Assembly (NCBI GenBank): GCA_903813345.2
Contig: CAIIXF020000007.1
Location: 10,607,730-10,671,729, forward strand
Length of the DNA stretch: 64,000 nucleotides
Origin: Owenia fusiformis
Lineage: Eukaryota; Annelida; Polychaeta; Sabellida; Oweniidae
Reading direction: 5' to 3'
Made by a program: the position numbers and the translations under genes. The notes under the pieces were generated by a model. The model was not told the DNA's origin. It did no database searches and worked only from the letters and a program-made list of their open reading frames with translations. Shown here piece by piece: positions 10,481-25,400 of this stretch. The first letter of the stretch is position 1; each line of letters begins with the position of its first letter.

Positions 10481-13400
10481 AGACAAACAGTACAACTAAT
10501 GCTGAATTCACAACTGATGTTACTTCAGAGACAGACACTACAACTGATGGTGAGGTAACAACTGATGTTACTTCAGAGACAGTCACTACAACTGATGGTG
10601 AGGTCTCAACTGATGTTACTTCAAAGACAGTCACTATTACTGATGGTGAGGTAACAACTGATGTTACATCAGAGACAGTCACTACAACTGATGGTGAGGT
10701 AATAATTGATGGTACTACAGAGACAGTCACTACAACTGATGATGAGGTCACAACTGATGTTACTACAGAGACAGTCTCTACAACTAATGGTGAGGTAACA
10801 CCTGATGTTACTACAGAGACAATCACTACAACTGATACTGAGGTCTCAACTGATGTTATATCAGAGACAGGCACTACAACTGATGCTGAGGTCACAACTG
10901 ATGTTACTACAGAGACAGTCACTACAACTGAAGGTGAGGTTACAACTGATATTACTACAGAGACAGTCACTACAACCGATGGTGAGGTAACAACTGATGT
11001 TACATCAGAGACAGTCCCTACAACTGATGGTAAGGTCTCAACTAATGTTACTTTAGAGACAGTCACTACAACTGATGGTGAGGTAACAACTGATGTTACT
11101 TCAGAGACAGTCACTACAACTGATGGTGAGGTAACAACTGATGTTACATCAGAGACAGTCACTACAACTGATGGTGAGGTAACAACTGATGTTACTTCAG
11201 AGACAGTCACTACAACTGATAGTGAGGTAAAAACTGATGTTACATCAGAGACAGTCACTACAACTGATGGTGAGGTAACAACTGATGTTACATCAGAGAC
11301 AGTCACTACAACTGATGGTGAGGTAACAACTGATGTTACATCAGAGACAGTCACTTTAACTGATGGTGAGGTAACAACTGATGTTACTACAGAGGCAGTC
11401 ACTACAACTGATGGTGAGGTCTCAACTGATGTTACATCAGAGACAGTCACTACAACTGATGGTGAGGTCTCAACTGATGTTACTACAGAGACAGTCACTA
11501 CAACTGATGGTGAGGTCTCAACTGATGTTACATCAGAGACAGTCACTACAACTGATGGTGAGGTAACAACTGATGCTACATCAGAGACATTCACTACAAC
11601 TGATGGTGAGGTCTCAACTGATTTTACTACAGAGACAGTCACTACAACTGATGGTGAGGTCACAACTGATGTTACTACAGAGACAGTCACTGCAACTGAT
11701 GGTGAGGTCTCAACTGATGTTACATCAGAGACAGTCACTTCATCTGATGGTGAGGTCTCAACTGATGTTACTACAGAGACAGTCACTACAACTGATGGTG
11801 AGGTCACAACTGACGTTACTACAGAGACAGTCACTACAACTGATGGTGAGGTCACAACTGATGATACTACAGAGACAGACAGTACAACTGATGGTGAGGT
11901 AACAACTGATGTTACATCAGAGACAGTCACTACAACTGATGGTGAGGTCTCAACTGATGTTACATCAGAGACAGTCACTTCATCTAATGGTGAGGTTTCA
12001 ACTGATGTTACTACAGAGACAGTCATTACAACCGATGGTGAGGTAACAACTGATGTTACTACAGAGACAGTCACTACAACTGATGGTGAGGTAACAACTG
12101 ATGCTACATCAGAGACAGTCATTACAACTGATGGTGAGGTAACAACTGATGTTACTGCAGAGACAGTCACTACAACTGATGGTGAGGTCACAACTGATGT
12201 TACTACAGAGACAGACAGTACAACTGATGGTGAGGTCTCAACTGATGTTACATCAGAGACAGTCACTACAACTGATGCTGAGGTCACAACTGATGTTACT
12301 ACAGAGACAGTCACTACAACTGATGGTGAGGTCACAACTAATATTACTACAGAGACAGTCACTACAACTGATGGTGAGGTAACAACTTATTTTACTTCAG
12401 AGACAGACAGTACAACTGATGGTGAGGTCTCAACTGATGTTACATCAGAGACAGTCACTACAACTGATGGTGAGTTAACAACTGATGTCACTACAGAGAC
12501 AGTCACTTCAACTTATGGTGAGGTAACAACTGATGTCACAACAGAGACAGTCACTACAACTGATACTGATGTCACAACTGATGTAACTTCAGATAGAGTC
12601 CCTACAACTGATGGTGAATTCTCAACTGATGTTACTACAGAGACAGTCACTTCAACTGATGGTGAGGTGACAACTGATGTTACTTCAGATAGAGTCCCTA
12701 CAACTGATGGTGAGGTAACACCTGATGTTACTTCAGAGACAGTCACTACAACTGATGGTGAGGTCTCAACTGATGTTACATCAGAGACAGTCACTACAAC
12801 TGATACTGAGGTCACAACTGATGTTACTTCAGAGACAGTCACTACAACTGATGGTGAGGTCTCAACTGATGTTACATCAGAGACAGTCACTACAACTGAT
12901 GGTGAGGTAACAACTGATGTTACTACAGAGACAGTCATTACAACTGATGGTGAGTTCACAACTGATGTTACTACAGAGACAGACAGTACAACTGATGGTG
13001 AGGTCTCAACTGATGTTACATCAGAGACAGTCACTACAACTGATGCTGAGGTCACAACTGATGTTACTACAGAGACAGTCACTACAACTGATGGTGAGGT
13101 CACAACTAATGTTACTACAGAGACAGTCACTACAACTGATGGTGAGGTAACAACTTATTTTACTACAGAGACAGTCACTACAACTGATGGTGAGGTCACA
13201 ACTAATGTTACTACAGAGACAGTCACTACAACTGATGGTGAGGTAACAACTTATTTTACTTCAGAGACAGACAGTACAACTGATGGTGAGGTCTCAACTG
13301 ATGTTACATCAGAGACAGTCACTACAACTGATGGTGAGTTAACAACTGATGTCACTACAGAGACAGTCACTTCAACTTATGGTGAGGTAACAACTGATGT

Positions 13401-16400
13401 CACAACAGAGACAGTCACTACAACTGATACTGATGTCACAACTGATGTAACTTCAGATAGAGTCCCTACAACTGATGGTGAATTCTCAACTGATGTTACT
13501 ACAGAGACAGTCACTTCAACTGATGGTGAGGTGACAACTGATGTTACTTCAGATAGAGTCCCTACAACTGATGGTGAGGTAACACCTGATGTTACTTCAG
13601 AGACAGTCACTACAACTGATGGTGAGGTGTCAACTGATGTTACATCAGAGACAGTCACTACAACTGATACTGAGGTCACAACTGATGTTACTTCAGAGAC
13701 AGTCACTACAACTGATGGTGAGGTCTCAACTGATGTTACATCAGAGACAGTCACTACAACTGATGGTGAGGTAACAACTGATGCTACATCAGAGACAGTC
13801 ACTACAACTGATACTGAGGTCACAACTGATGTTACTTCAGAGACAGTCACTACAACTGATGGTGAGGTCTCAACTAATGTTACTACAGAGACAGTCACTA
13901 CAACTGATACTGAGGTCACAACTGATGTTACATCAGAGACAGTCACTTCATCTGATGGTGAGGTCTCAACTGATCTTACTACAGAGACAGTCACTACAAC
14001 TGATGGTGAGGTCACAACTGATGTTACTACAGAGACAGTCACTACAACGGATGGTGAGGTCACAACTGATGTTACTACAGAGACAGACAGTACAACTGAT
14101 GGTGAGGTAACAACTGATGTTACACCAGAGACAGTCATTACAACTGATGGTGAGGTAACAACTGATGTTACATCAGAGACAGTCACTACAACTGATGGTG
14201 AGGTAACAACTGATGTTACTACAGAGGCAGTCATTACAACTGATGGTGAGGTCTCAACTGATGTTACATCAGAGACAGACAGTACAACTGATGGTGAGGT
14301 CTCAACTGATGTTACTACAGAGACAGTCACTACAACTGATGGTGAGGTCTCAACTGATGTTACATCAGAGACAGTCACTACAACTGATGGTGAGGTAACA
14401 ACTGATGTTACTACAGAGGCAGTCACTACAACTGATGGTGAGGTCTCAACTGATGTTACATCAGAGACAGACAGTACAACTGATGGTGAGGTCTCAACTG
14501 ATGTTACTACAGAGACAGTCACTACAACTGATGGTGAGGTCTCAACTGATGTTACATCAGAGACAGTCACTACAACTGATGGTGAGGTAACAACTGATGC
14601 TACATCAGAGACATTCACTACAACTGATGGTGAGGTCTCAGCTGATTTTACTACAGAGACAGTCACTACAACTGATGGTGAGGTCACAACTGATGTTACT
14701 ACAGAGACAGTCACTGCAACTGATGGTGAGGTCTCAACTGATGTTACATCAGAGACAGTCACTTCATCTGATGGTGAGGTCTCAACTGATGTTACTACAG
14801 AGACAGTCACTACAACTGATGGTGAGGTCACAACTGATGTTACTACAGAGACAGTCACTACAACTGATGGTGAGGTCACAACTGATGATACTACAGAGAC
14901 AGACAGTACAACTGATGGTGAGGTAACAACTGATGTTACATCAGAGACAGTCACTACAACTGATGGTGAGGTCTCAACTGATGTTACATCAGAGACAGTC
15001 ACTTCATCTAATGGTGAGGTTTCAACTGATGTTACTACAGAGACAGTCATTACAACCGATGGTGAGGTAACAACTGATGTTACTACAGAGACAGTCACTA
15101 CAACTGATGGTGAGGTAACAACTGATGCTACATCAGAGACAGTCATTACAACTGATGGTGAGGTAACAACTGATGTTACTACAGAGACAGTCACTACAAC
15201 TGATGGTGAGGTCACAACTGATGTTACTACAGAGACAGACAGTACAACTGATGGTGAGGTCTCAACTGATGTTACATCAGAGACAGTCACTACAACTGAT
15301 GCTGAGGTCACAACTGATGTTACTACAGAGACAGTCACTACAACTGATGGTGAGGTCACAACTAATGTTACTACAGAGACAGTCACTACAACTGATGGTG
15401 AGGTAACAACTTATTTTACTTCAGAGACAGACAGTACAACTGATGGTGAGGTCTCAACTGATGTTACTACAGAGACAGTCACTACAACTGATGGTGAGGT
15501 TTCAACTGATTTTACTACAGAGACAGTCACTACAACTGATGCTGAGGTCACAACTGATGTTACTACAGAGACAGTCACTACAACTGATGGTGAGGTCTCA
15601 ACTGATGTAACATCAGAGACAGTAACTTCATCTGATGGTGAGGTCTTAACTGATGCTACTACAGAGACAGTCACTACAACTGATGGTGAGGTCACAACTG
15701 ATGTTACTACAGAGACAGTCACTACAACTGATGGTGAGGTCACAACTTATGTTACTACAGAAACAGACAGTACAACTGATGGAGAGGTAACAACTGATGT
15801 TACATCAGAGACAGTCATTACAACTGATGGTGAGGCAACAACTGATGTTACTACAGAGACAGTCACTACAACTGATGGTGAGGTCTCAACTGATGTTACT
15901 TCAGAGACAGACAGTACGACTGATGTTGAGGTCTCAACTGATGTTACATCAGAGACAGTCACTACAACTGATGCTGAGGTCACAACTGATGTTACTACAG
16001 AGACAGTCACTACAACTGATGGTGAGGTCACAACTGATATTACTACAGAGACAGATAATACAACTGATGGTGAGGTAACAACTGATGTTACATCAGAGAC
16101 AGTCACTTCATCTGATGGTGAGGTCTCAACTGATGTTTCTACAGAGACAGTCACTACAACTGATGGTGAGGTCACACCTATTGTTACTACAGAGACAGTC
16201 ACTACAACTGATGGTGAGGTCACAACTGATGTTACTACAGAGACAGTCACTACAACTGATGGTGAGGTCACAACTGATGATACTACAGAGACAGACAGTA
16301 CAACTGATGGTGAGGTAACAACTGATGTTACATCAGAGACAGTCACTACAACTGATGGTGAGGTCTCAACTGATGTTACATCAGAGACAGTCACTTCATC

Positions 16401-19400
16401 TAATGGTGAGGTTTCAACTGATGTTACTACAGAGACAGTCATTACAACCGATGGTGAGGTAACAACTGATGTTACTACAGAGACAGTCACTACAACTGAT
16501 GGTGAGGTAACAACTGATGCTACATCAGAGACAGTCATTACAACTGATGGTGAGGTAACAACTGATGTTACTACAGAGACAGTCACTACAACTGATGGTG
16601 AGGTCACAACTGATGTTACTACAGAGACAGACAGTACAACTGATGGTGAGGTCTCAACTGATGTTACATCAGAGACAGTCACTACAACTGATGCTGAGGT
16701 CACAACTGATGTTACTACAGAGACAGTCACTACAACTGATGGTGAGGTCACAACTAATGTTACTACAGAGACAGTCACTACAACTGATGGTGAGGTAACA
16801 ACTTATTTTACTTCAGAGACAGACAGTACAACTGATGGTGAGGTCTCAACTGATGTTACTACAGAGACAGTCACTACAACTGATGGTGAGGTTTCAACTG
16901 ATTTTACTACAGAGACAGTCACTACAACTGATGCTGAGGTCACAACTGATGTTACTACAGAGACAGTCACTACAACTGATGGTGAGGTCTCAACTGATGT
17001 AACATCAGAGACAGTAACTTCATCTGATGGTGAGGTCTTAACTGATGCTACTACAGAGACAGTCACTACAACTGATGGTGAGGTCACAACTGATGTTACT
17101 ACAGAGACAGTCACTACAACTGATGGTGAGGTCACAACTGATGTTACTACAGAAACAGACAGTACAACTGATGGAGAGGTAACAACTGATGTTACATCAG
17201 AGACAGTCATTACAACTGATGGTGAGGCAACAACTGATGTTACTACAGAGACAGTCACTACAACTGATGGTGAGGTCTCAACTGATGTTACTTCAGAGAC
17301 AGACAGTACGACTGATGTTGAGGTCTCAACTGATGTTACATCAGAGACAGTCACTACAACTGATGCTGAGGTCACAACTGATGTTACTACAGAGACAGTC
17401 ACTACAACTGATGGTGAGGTCACAACTGATATTACTACAGAGACAGATAATACAACTGATGGTGAGGTAACAACTGATGTTACATCAGAGACAGTCACTT
17501 CATCTGATGGTGAGGTCTCAACTGATGTTTCTACAGAGACAGTCACTACAACTGATGGTGAGGTCAAAACTGATTTTACTACAGAGAGAGTCACTACAAC
17601 TGATGGTGAGGTCACACCTATTGTTACTACAGAGACAGACAGTACAACTGATGGTGAGGTAACAACTGATGTTACATCAGAGACAGTCATTACAACAGAT
17701 GGTGAGGTAACAACTGATGTTACTTCAGAGACAGTCACTACAACTGATGGTGAGGTCTCAGCTGATGTTACATCAGAGGCAGTCACTACAACTGATGCTG
17801 AGGTCACAACAGATGTTACTACAGAGACAGTCACTACAACTGATGGTGAGGTCACAACTGATGTTACATCACAGACAGTCACTGCAACTGATGGTGAGGT
17901 CTCAACTGATGCTACATCAGAGACATTCACTACAACTGATACTGAGGTCACAACTGATGTTACTTCAGAGACAGTCACTACAACTGATGTTGAGGTCTCA
18001 ACTGATGTTACTACAGAGACAGTCACTACAACTGATGGTAAGGTAACAACTGATGTTACATCAGAGACAGACAGTACAACTGATGGTGAGGTCTCAACTG
18101 ATGTTACTACAGAGACAGTCACTACAACTGATGGTGAGGTCTCAACTGATGTTACATCAGACACAGTCACTACAACTGATGCTGAGGTCACAACTGATGT
18201 TACTACAGAGACAGTCACTACAACTGATGGTGAGGTCAAAACTTATGTTACTACAGAGACAGTCACTTCATCTGATGGTGAGGTAACAACTGATGTTACA
18301 TCAGAGACAGATAGTACAACTGATGGTGAGGTAACAACTGATGTTACATCAGAGACAGTCACTTCATCTGATGGTGAGGTCTCAACTGATGTTACTACAG
18401 AGACAGTCCCTACAACTGATGGTGAGGTCTCAGCTGATGTTACATCAGAGACAGTCACTACAACTGATAGTGAGGTCACAACTGATGTTACTACAGAGAC
18501 AGTCACTACAACTGATGCTGAGGTCACAACTGATGTTACTACAGAGACAGTCACTACAACTGATGGTGATGTAACAACTGATGTTACTACAGAGGCAGTC
18601 ACTACAACTGATGGTGAGGTAACAACTGATGTTACATCAGAGACAGACAGTACAACTGATGGTGAGGTCTCAACTGATGTTACTACAGAGACAGTCACTA
18701 CAACTGATGGTGAGGTCTCAACTGATGTTACTACAGAGACAGTCACTACAACTGATGCTGAGGTCACAACTGATGTTACTACAGAGACAGTCACTACAAC
18801 TGATGGTGAGGTAACAACTGATGTTACTACAGAGACAGTCACTACAACTGATGGTGAGGTATCAACTTATGTTACTTCAGATAGAGTCCCTACAACTGAT
18901 GGTGAGGTAACAACTGATCTTACTACAGAGACAGTCACTACAACTGATGGTGAGGTCACAACTGATGTTACATCAGAGACAGTCACTACAACTGATGCTG
19001 AAGTCACAACTGATGATACTACAGAGACAGTCACTACAACTGATGGTGAGGTAACAACTGATGTTACTACAGAGGCAGTCACTACAACTGATGGTGAGGT
19101 AACAACTGATGTTACATCAGAGACAGACAATACAACTGATGGTGAGGTTTCAACTGATGTTACTACAGAGACAGTCACTACAACTGATGGTGAGGTCTCA
19201 ACTGATGTTACATCAGAGACAGTCACTACAACTGATGCTGAGGTCACAACTGATGTTACTACAGAGACAGTCACTACAACTGATGGTGATGTAACAACTG
19301 ATGTTACTACAGAGACAGTCACTACAACTGATGGTGAGGTCTCAACTGATGTTACATCGGAGATAGTCACTACAACTGATACTGAGGTCACAACTGATGT

Positions 19401-22400
19401 TACTACAGAGATAGTCACTACAGCTGATGGTGAGGTCACAACTGATGTTACTACAGAGACAGTCACTACAACTGATGGTGAGGTCTCAACTTATGTTACA
19501 TCGGAGACAGTCACTTCAACTGATACTGAGGTCACAACTGATGTAACTTCAGATATAGTCCCTACAACTGATGGTGAGGTTACAACTGATGTTACTACAG
19601 AGACAGTCACTACAGCTGATGGTGAGGTCACAACTGATGTTACTTCAGAGACAGTCACTACAACTGATGGTGAGGTAAAAACTGATGTTACTACAGAGAC
19701 AATCCCTACAACTGATGGTGGGGTCTCAACTGATGTTACATCAGAGACAGTCACTACAACTGATGGTGAGATCTCAACCGATGTTACATCAGAGGCAGTC
19801 ACTAGAACTGATGGTGAGGTCTCAACTGATTTTACTTCAGAGACAGACAGTACAACTGATGGTGAGGTCTCAGCTGAGGTCACAACAGATGTTACTACAG
19901 AGACAGTCACTACAACTGATGGTGAGGTCACAACTGATGTTACATCAGAGACAGTCACTACAACTGATGGTGAGGTAACAACTGATGTTACTACAGAGGC
20001 AGTCACTACAACTGATGGTGAGGTCACAACTGATGTTACATCAGAGACAGTCACTTCATCTGATGGTGAGGTCTCAACTGATGTTACATCAGAGACAGTC
20101 ACTACAACTGATGCTGAGGTCACAACTGATGTTACATCACAGACAGTCACTACAACTGATGGTGAGGTCTCAACTGATGCTACATCAGAGACATTCACTA
20201 CAACTGATACTGAGGTCACAACTGATGTTACTTCAGAGACAGTCACTACAACTGATGGTGAGGTCTCAACTGATGTTACTACATACAGAGTCCCTACAAC
20301 TGATGGTGAGGTAACAACTGATTCTACTACAGAGACAGTCACTACAACTGGTGGTGAGGTCACAACTGATGTTACTTCAGAGACAGTCACTACAACTGAT
20401 GGTGAGGTAAAAACGGATGTTACTACAGAGACAGTCACTACAACTGATGGTGAGGTCTCAACTGATGTTACTACAGAGACAGTCACTACAACTGATGGTG
20501 AGGTAACAACTGATGTTACATCAGAGACAGTCACTACAACTGATGGTGAGGTAACAACTGATGTTACTTCAGAGACAGTCACTACAACTGATAGTGAGGT
20601 AAAAACGGATGTTACTACAGAGACAGTCACTACAACTGATGGTGAGGTCTCAACTGATGTTACTACAGAGACAGTCACTACAACTGATGGTAAGGTAACA
20701 ACTGATGTTACATCAGAGACAGTCACTACAACTGATGGTGAGGTAACAACTGATGTTACATCAGAGACAGACAGTACAACTGATGGTGAGGTCTCAACTG
20801 ATGTTACATCAGAGACAGTCACTACAACTGATGCTGAGGTCACAACTGATGTTACTACAGAGACAGTCACTACAACTGATGGTGAGGTCACAACTTATGT
20901 TACTACAGAGACAGATAGTACAACTGATGGTGAGGTAACAACTGATGTTACATCAGAGACAGTCACTTCATCTGATGGTGAGGTCTCAACTGATGTTACT
21001 ACAGAGACAGTACCTACAACTGATGGTCAGGTCTCAGCTGATGTTACATCAGAGACAGTCACTACAACTGATGCTGAGGTCACAACTGATGTTACTACAG
21101 AGACAGTCACTACAACTGATGGTAATGTAACAACTGATGTTACTACAGAGGCAGTCACTACAACTGATGGTGAGGTGACAACTGATGTTACATCAGAGAC
21201 GGACAGTACAACTGATGGTGAGGTCTCAACTGATGTTACTACAGAGACAGTCACTACAACTGATGGTGAGGTCTCAACTGATGTTACATCAGAGACAGTC
21301 ACTACAACTGATGCTGAAGTCACAACTGATGTTCTTACAGAGACAGTCACTACAACTAATGGTGAGGTCACAACTGATGTTACTACAGAGACAGTCACTA
21401 CAGCTGATGGTGATGTAACAACTGATGTTACTACAGAGGCACTCACTACAACTGATGGTGAGGTAACAACTGATGTTACATCAGAGACAGTCACTACAAC
21501 TGATGCTGAGGTCAAAACTGATGTTACTTCAGAGACAGTCACTACAACTGATGCTGAGGTCACAACTGATGTTACTTCAGAGACAGTCACTACAACTGAT
21601 GGTGAGGTCTCAACTGATTTAACTTCAGAGACAGACAGTACAACTGATGGTGAGGTCTCAACTGATGTTACATCAGAGACAGTCACTACAACTGATGGTG
21701 AGGTAAAGACTGATGCTACTACAGAGGCAGTCGCCACAACTGATGGTGAGGTAACAACTGATGTTACATCAGAGACAATCACTACAACTGATGCTGAGGT
21801 CACAACTGATGTTACTACAGAGACAGTCACTACAACTGATGGTGATGTAACAACTGATGTTACTACAGAGGCAGTCACTACAACTGATGGTGAGATAACA
21901 ACTGATGTTACATCAGAGACAGACAGTACAACTGATACTGAGGTCACAACTGATGTTACTTCAGATAGAGTCCCTACAACTGATGGTGATGTAATAACTG
22001 ACGTTACTACAGAGACAGTCACTACAACAGATGGTGAGGTAACAACTGATGTTACTACAGAGACAGTCACTAGAACTGATACTGAGGTCATAACTGATGC
22101 TACTTCAGATAGAGTCCCTACAACTGATGGTGAGGTAACAACTGATGTTACTACAGAGACAGTCACTACAACTGATGGTGATGTCTCAACTGATGTTACA
22201 TCGGAGACAGTCACTACAACTGATACTGAGGTCACGACTGATGTAACTTCAGGTATAGTCCCTACAACTGATGGTGAGGCTACAACTGATGTTACTACAG
22301 AGACGGTCACTACAGCTGATGGTGAGGTCACAACTGATGTTACTACATATAGAGTCCCTACAACTGATGGTGAGGTAACAACTGATGCTACTATAGAGAC

Positions 22401-25400
22401 AGTCACTACAACTGGTAGTGAGGTCACAAGTGATGTTACTTCAGAGACAGTCACTACAACTGATGGTGAGGTAAAAACTGATGTTACTACAGAGACAGTC
22501 ACTACAACTGAAGATGGGGTAACAACTGATGTTACATCAGAGACAATCACTACAACTGGTGATGAGGTCACAACTGATGTTACTACAGAGACAGTCACTA
22601 CAACTGATGGTGAGGTCTCAACTGATGTTACATCGGAGACAGTCACTACAACTGATACTGAGGTCACGACTGATGTAACTTCAGATATAGTCCCTACAAC
22701 TGATGGTGAGGCTACAACTGATGTTACTACAGAGACAGTCACTACAGCTGATGGTGAGGTCACAACTGATGTAACTTCAGATATAGTCCCTACAACTGAT
22801 GGTGAGGTTACAACTGATGTTACTACAGAGACAGTCACTACAGCTGATGGTGAGGTCACAACTGATGTTACTTCAGAGACATTCACTACAACTGATGGTG
22901 AGGTAAAATCTGATGTTACTACAGAGACAGTCACTACAACTGATGGGGAGGTCTCAACTGATGTTACTACAGAGACAGTCACTACATCTGATGGTGAGGT
23001 CACAACTGATGTTACTTCAGAGACAGTCACTACAACTGATGGTGAGGTAAAAACTGATGTTACTACAGAGACAGTCACTACAACTGATGCTGAGGTCACA
23101 ACTGATGTTACTACCGAGACAGTCACTACAACTGATGGTGAGGTCACAACTGATGTTACATCAGAGACAGTAACTACAACTGATGGTGAACTGACAGTCA
23201 TTACAACAGATGGTGAGGTAACAACTGATGTTACTACAGAGACAGTCACCACAACTGATACTGAGGTCATAATTGATGTTACTTCAGATAGAATCCCTAC
23301 AACTGATGGTGAGGTAACAACTGATGTTACTACAGAGACAGTCACTACAACTGATGGTCAGGTCTCAACTGATGTTACATCGGAGACAGTCACTACAACT
23401 GATACTGAGGTCACGACTGATATAACTTCAGATATAGTCCCTACAACTGATGGTGAGGCTACAACTGATGTTACTACAGAGACAGTCACTACAGCTGATG
23501 GTGAGGTCACAACTGATGTTACTACATATAGAGTCCATACAACTGATGGTGAGGTAACAACTGATGCTGCTACAGAGACAGTCACTACAACTGGTAGTGA
23601 GGTCACAAGTGATGTTACTTCAGAGACAGTCACTACAACTGATGGTGAGGTAAAAACTGATCTTACTACAGAGACAGTCACTACAACTGATGGTGAGGTC
23701 TCAACTGTTGTTACTACAGAGACAGTCACTACAACTGAAGGTGGGGTAACAACTGATGTTACATCAGAGACAGTCACTACAACTGGTGGTGAGGTAACAA
23801 CTGATGTTACTTCAGATAGAGTCCCTAAAACTGATGGTGAGGTAACAACTGATGTTACTACAGAGACAGTCACTACAGCTGATGGTGAGGTCACAACTGA
23901 TGTTACTTCAGAGACATTCACTACAACTGATGATGAGGTAAAATCTCATGTTACTACAGAGACAGTCACTACAACTGATGGGGAGGTATCAACTGATGTT
24001 ACTACAGAGACAGTCACTACAACTGATGGTGAGGTCACAACTGATGTTACTTCAGAGACAGTCACTACAACTAATGGTGAGGTAAAAACTGATGTTACTA
24101 CAGAGACAGTCACTACAACTGATGCTGAGGTCACAACTGATATGACTACAGAGACAGTCACTACAACTGATGGTGAGGTCACAACTGATGTTACATCAGA
24201 GACAGTCACTACAACTGATGGTGAACTGACAGTCATTACAACAGATGGTGAGGTAACAACTGATGTTACTACAGAGACAGTCACTAGAACTGATACTGAG
24301 GTCATAACTGATGTTACTTCAGATAGAGTCCCTACAACTGATGGTGAGGTAACAACTGATGTTACTACAGAGACAGTCACTACAACTGATGGTGAGGTCT
24401 CAACTGATGTTACATCGGAGACAGTCACTACAACTGATACTGAGGTCACGACTGATGTAACTTCAGATATAGTCCCTACAACTGATGGTGAGGCTACAAC
24501 TGATGTTACTACAGAGACAGTCACTACAGCTGATGGTGAGGTCACAACTGATGTTACTACATATAGAGTCCCTACAACTGATGGTGAGGTAACAACTGAT
24601 GCTACTACAGAGACAATCACTACAACTGGTAGTGAGGTCACAAGTGATGTTACTTCAGAGACAGTCACTACAACTGATGGTGAGGTAAAAACTGATGTTA
24701 CTACAGAGACAGTCACTACAACTGATGGTGATGTCTCAACTGATGTTACTACAGAGACAGTCACTACAACTGAAGATGGGGTAACAACTGATGTTACATC
24801 AGAGACAGTCACTACAACTGGTGATGAGGTCACAACTGATGTTACTTCAGAGACAGTCACTACAACTGATGGTGAGGTAAAAACTAATGTTACTACAGAG
24901 ACAGTCACTACAACTGATGGTGAGGTCTCAACTGATGTTACTACAGAGACAGTCACTACAACTGATGGTGAGGTCACAACTGATGTTACTTCAGATAGAG
25001 TCCCTACAACTGATGGTGAGGTAACAACTGATGTTACTACAGAGACAGTCACTACAACTGATGGTGAGGTCTCAACTGATGTTACATCGGAGATAGTCAC
25101 TACAACTGATACTGAGGTCACAACTGATGTAACTTCAGATATAGTCCCTACAACTGATGGTGAGGTTACAACTGATGTTACTCCAGAGACAGTCACTACA
25201 GCTGATGGTGAGGTCACAACTGATGTTACTTCAGAGACATTCACTACAACTGATGGTGAGGTAAAATCTGATGTTACTACAGAGACAGTCACTACAACTG
25301 ATGGGGAGGTCTCAACTGATGTTACTACAGAGACAGTCACTACATCTGATGGTGAGGTCACAACTGATGTTACTTCAGAGATAGTCACTACAACTGATGG

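Noticed and set aside
10455-12362. Long minus-strand open frames across exon 2 (Val/Ser/Thr-rich, up to nearly 1,000 codons)
   Set aside because: A 48-bp unit is a multiple of three, so any frame with no stop in the consensus stays open. These are complements of the sense repeat, have no start context or signal peptide, and are broken wherever units vary, while the sense frame is not.
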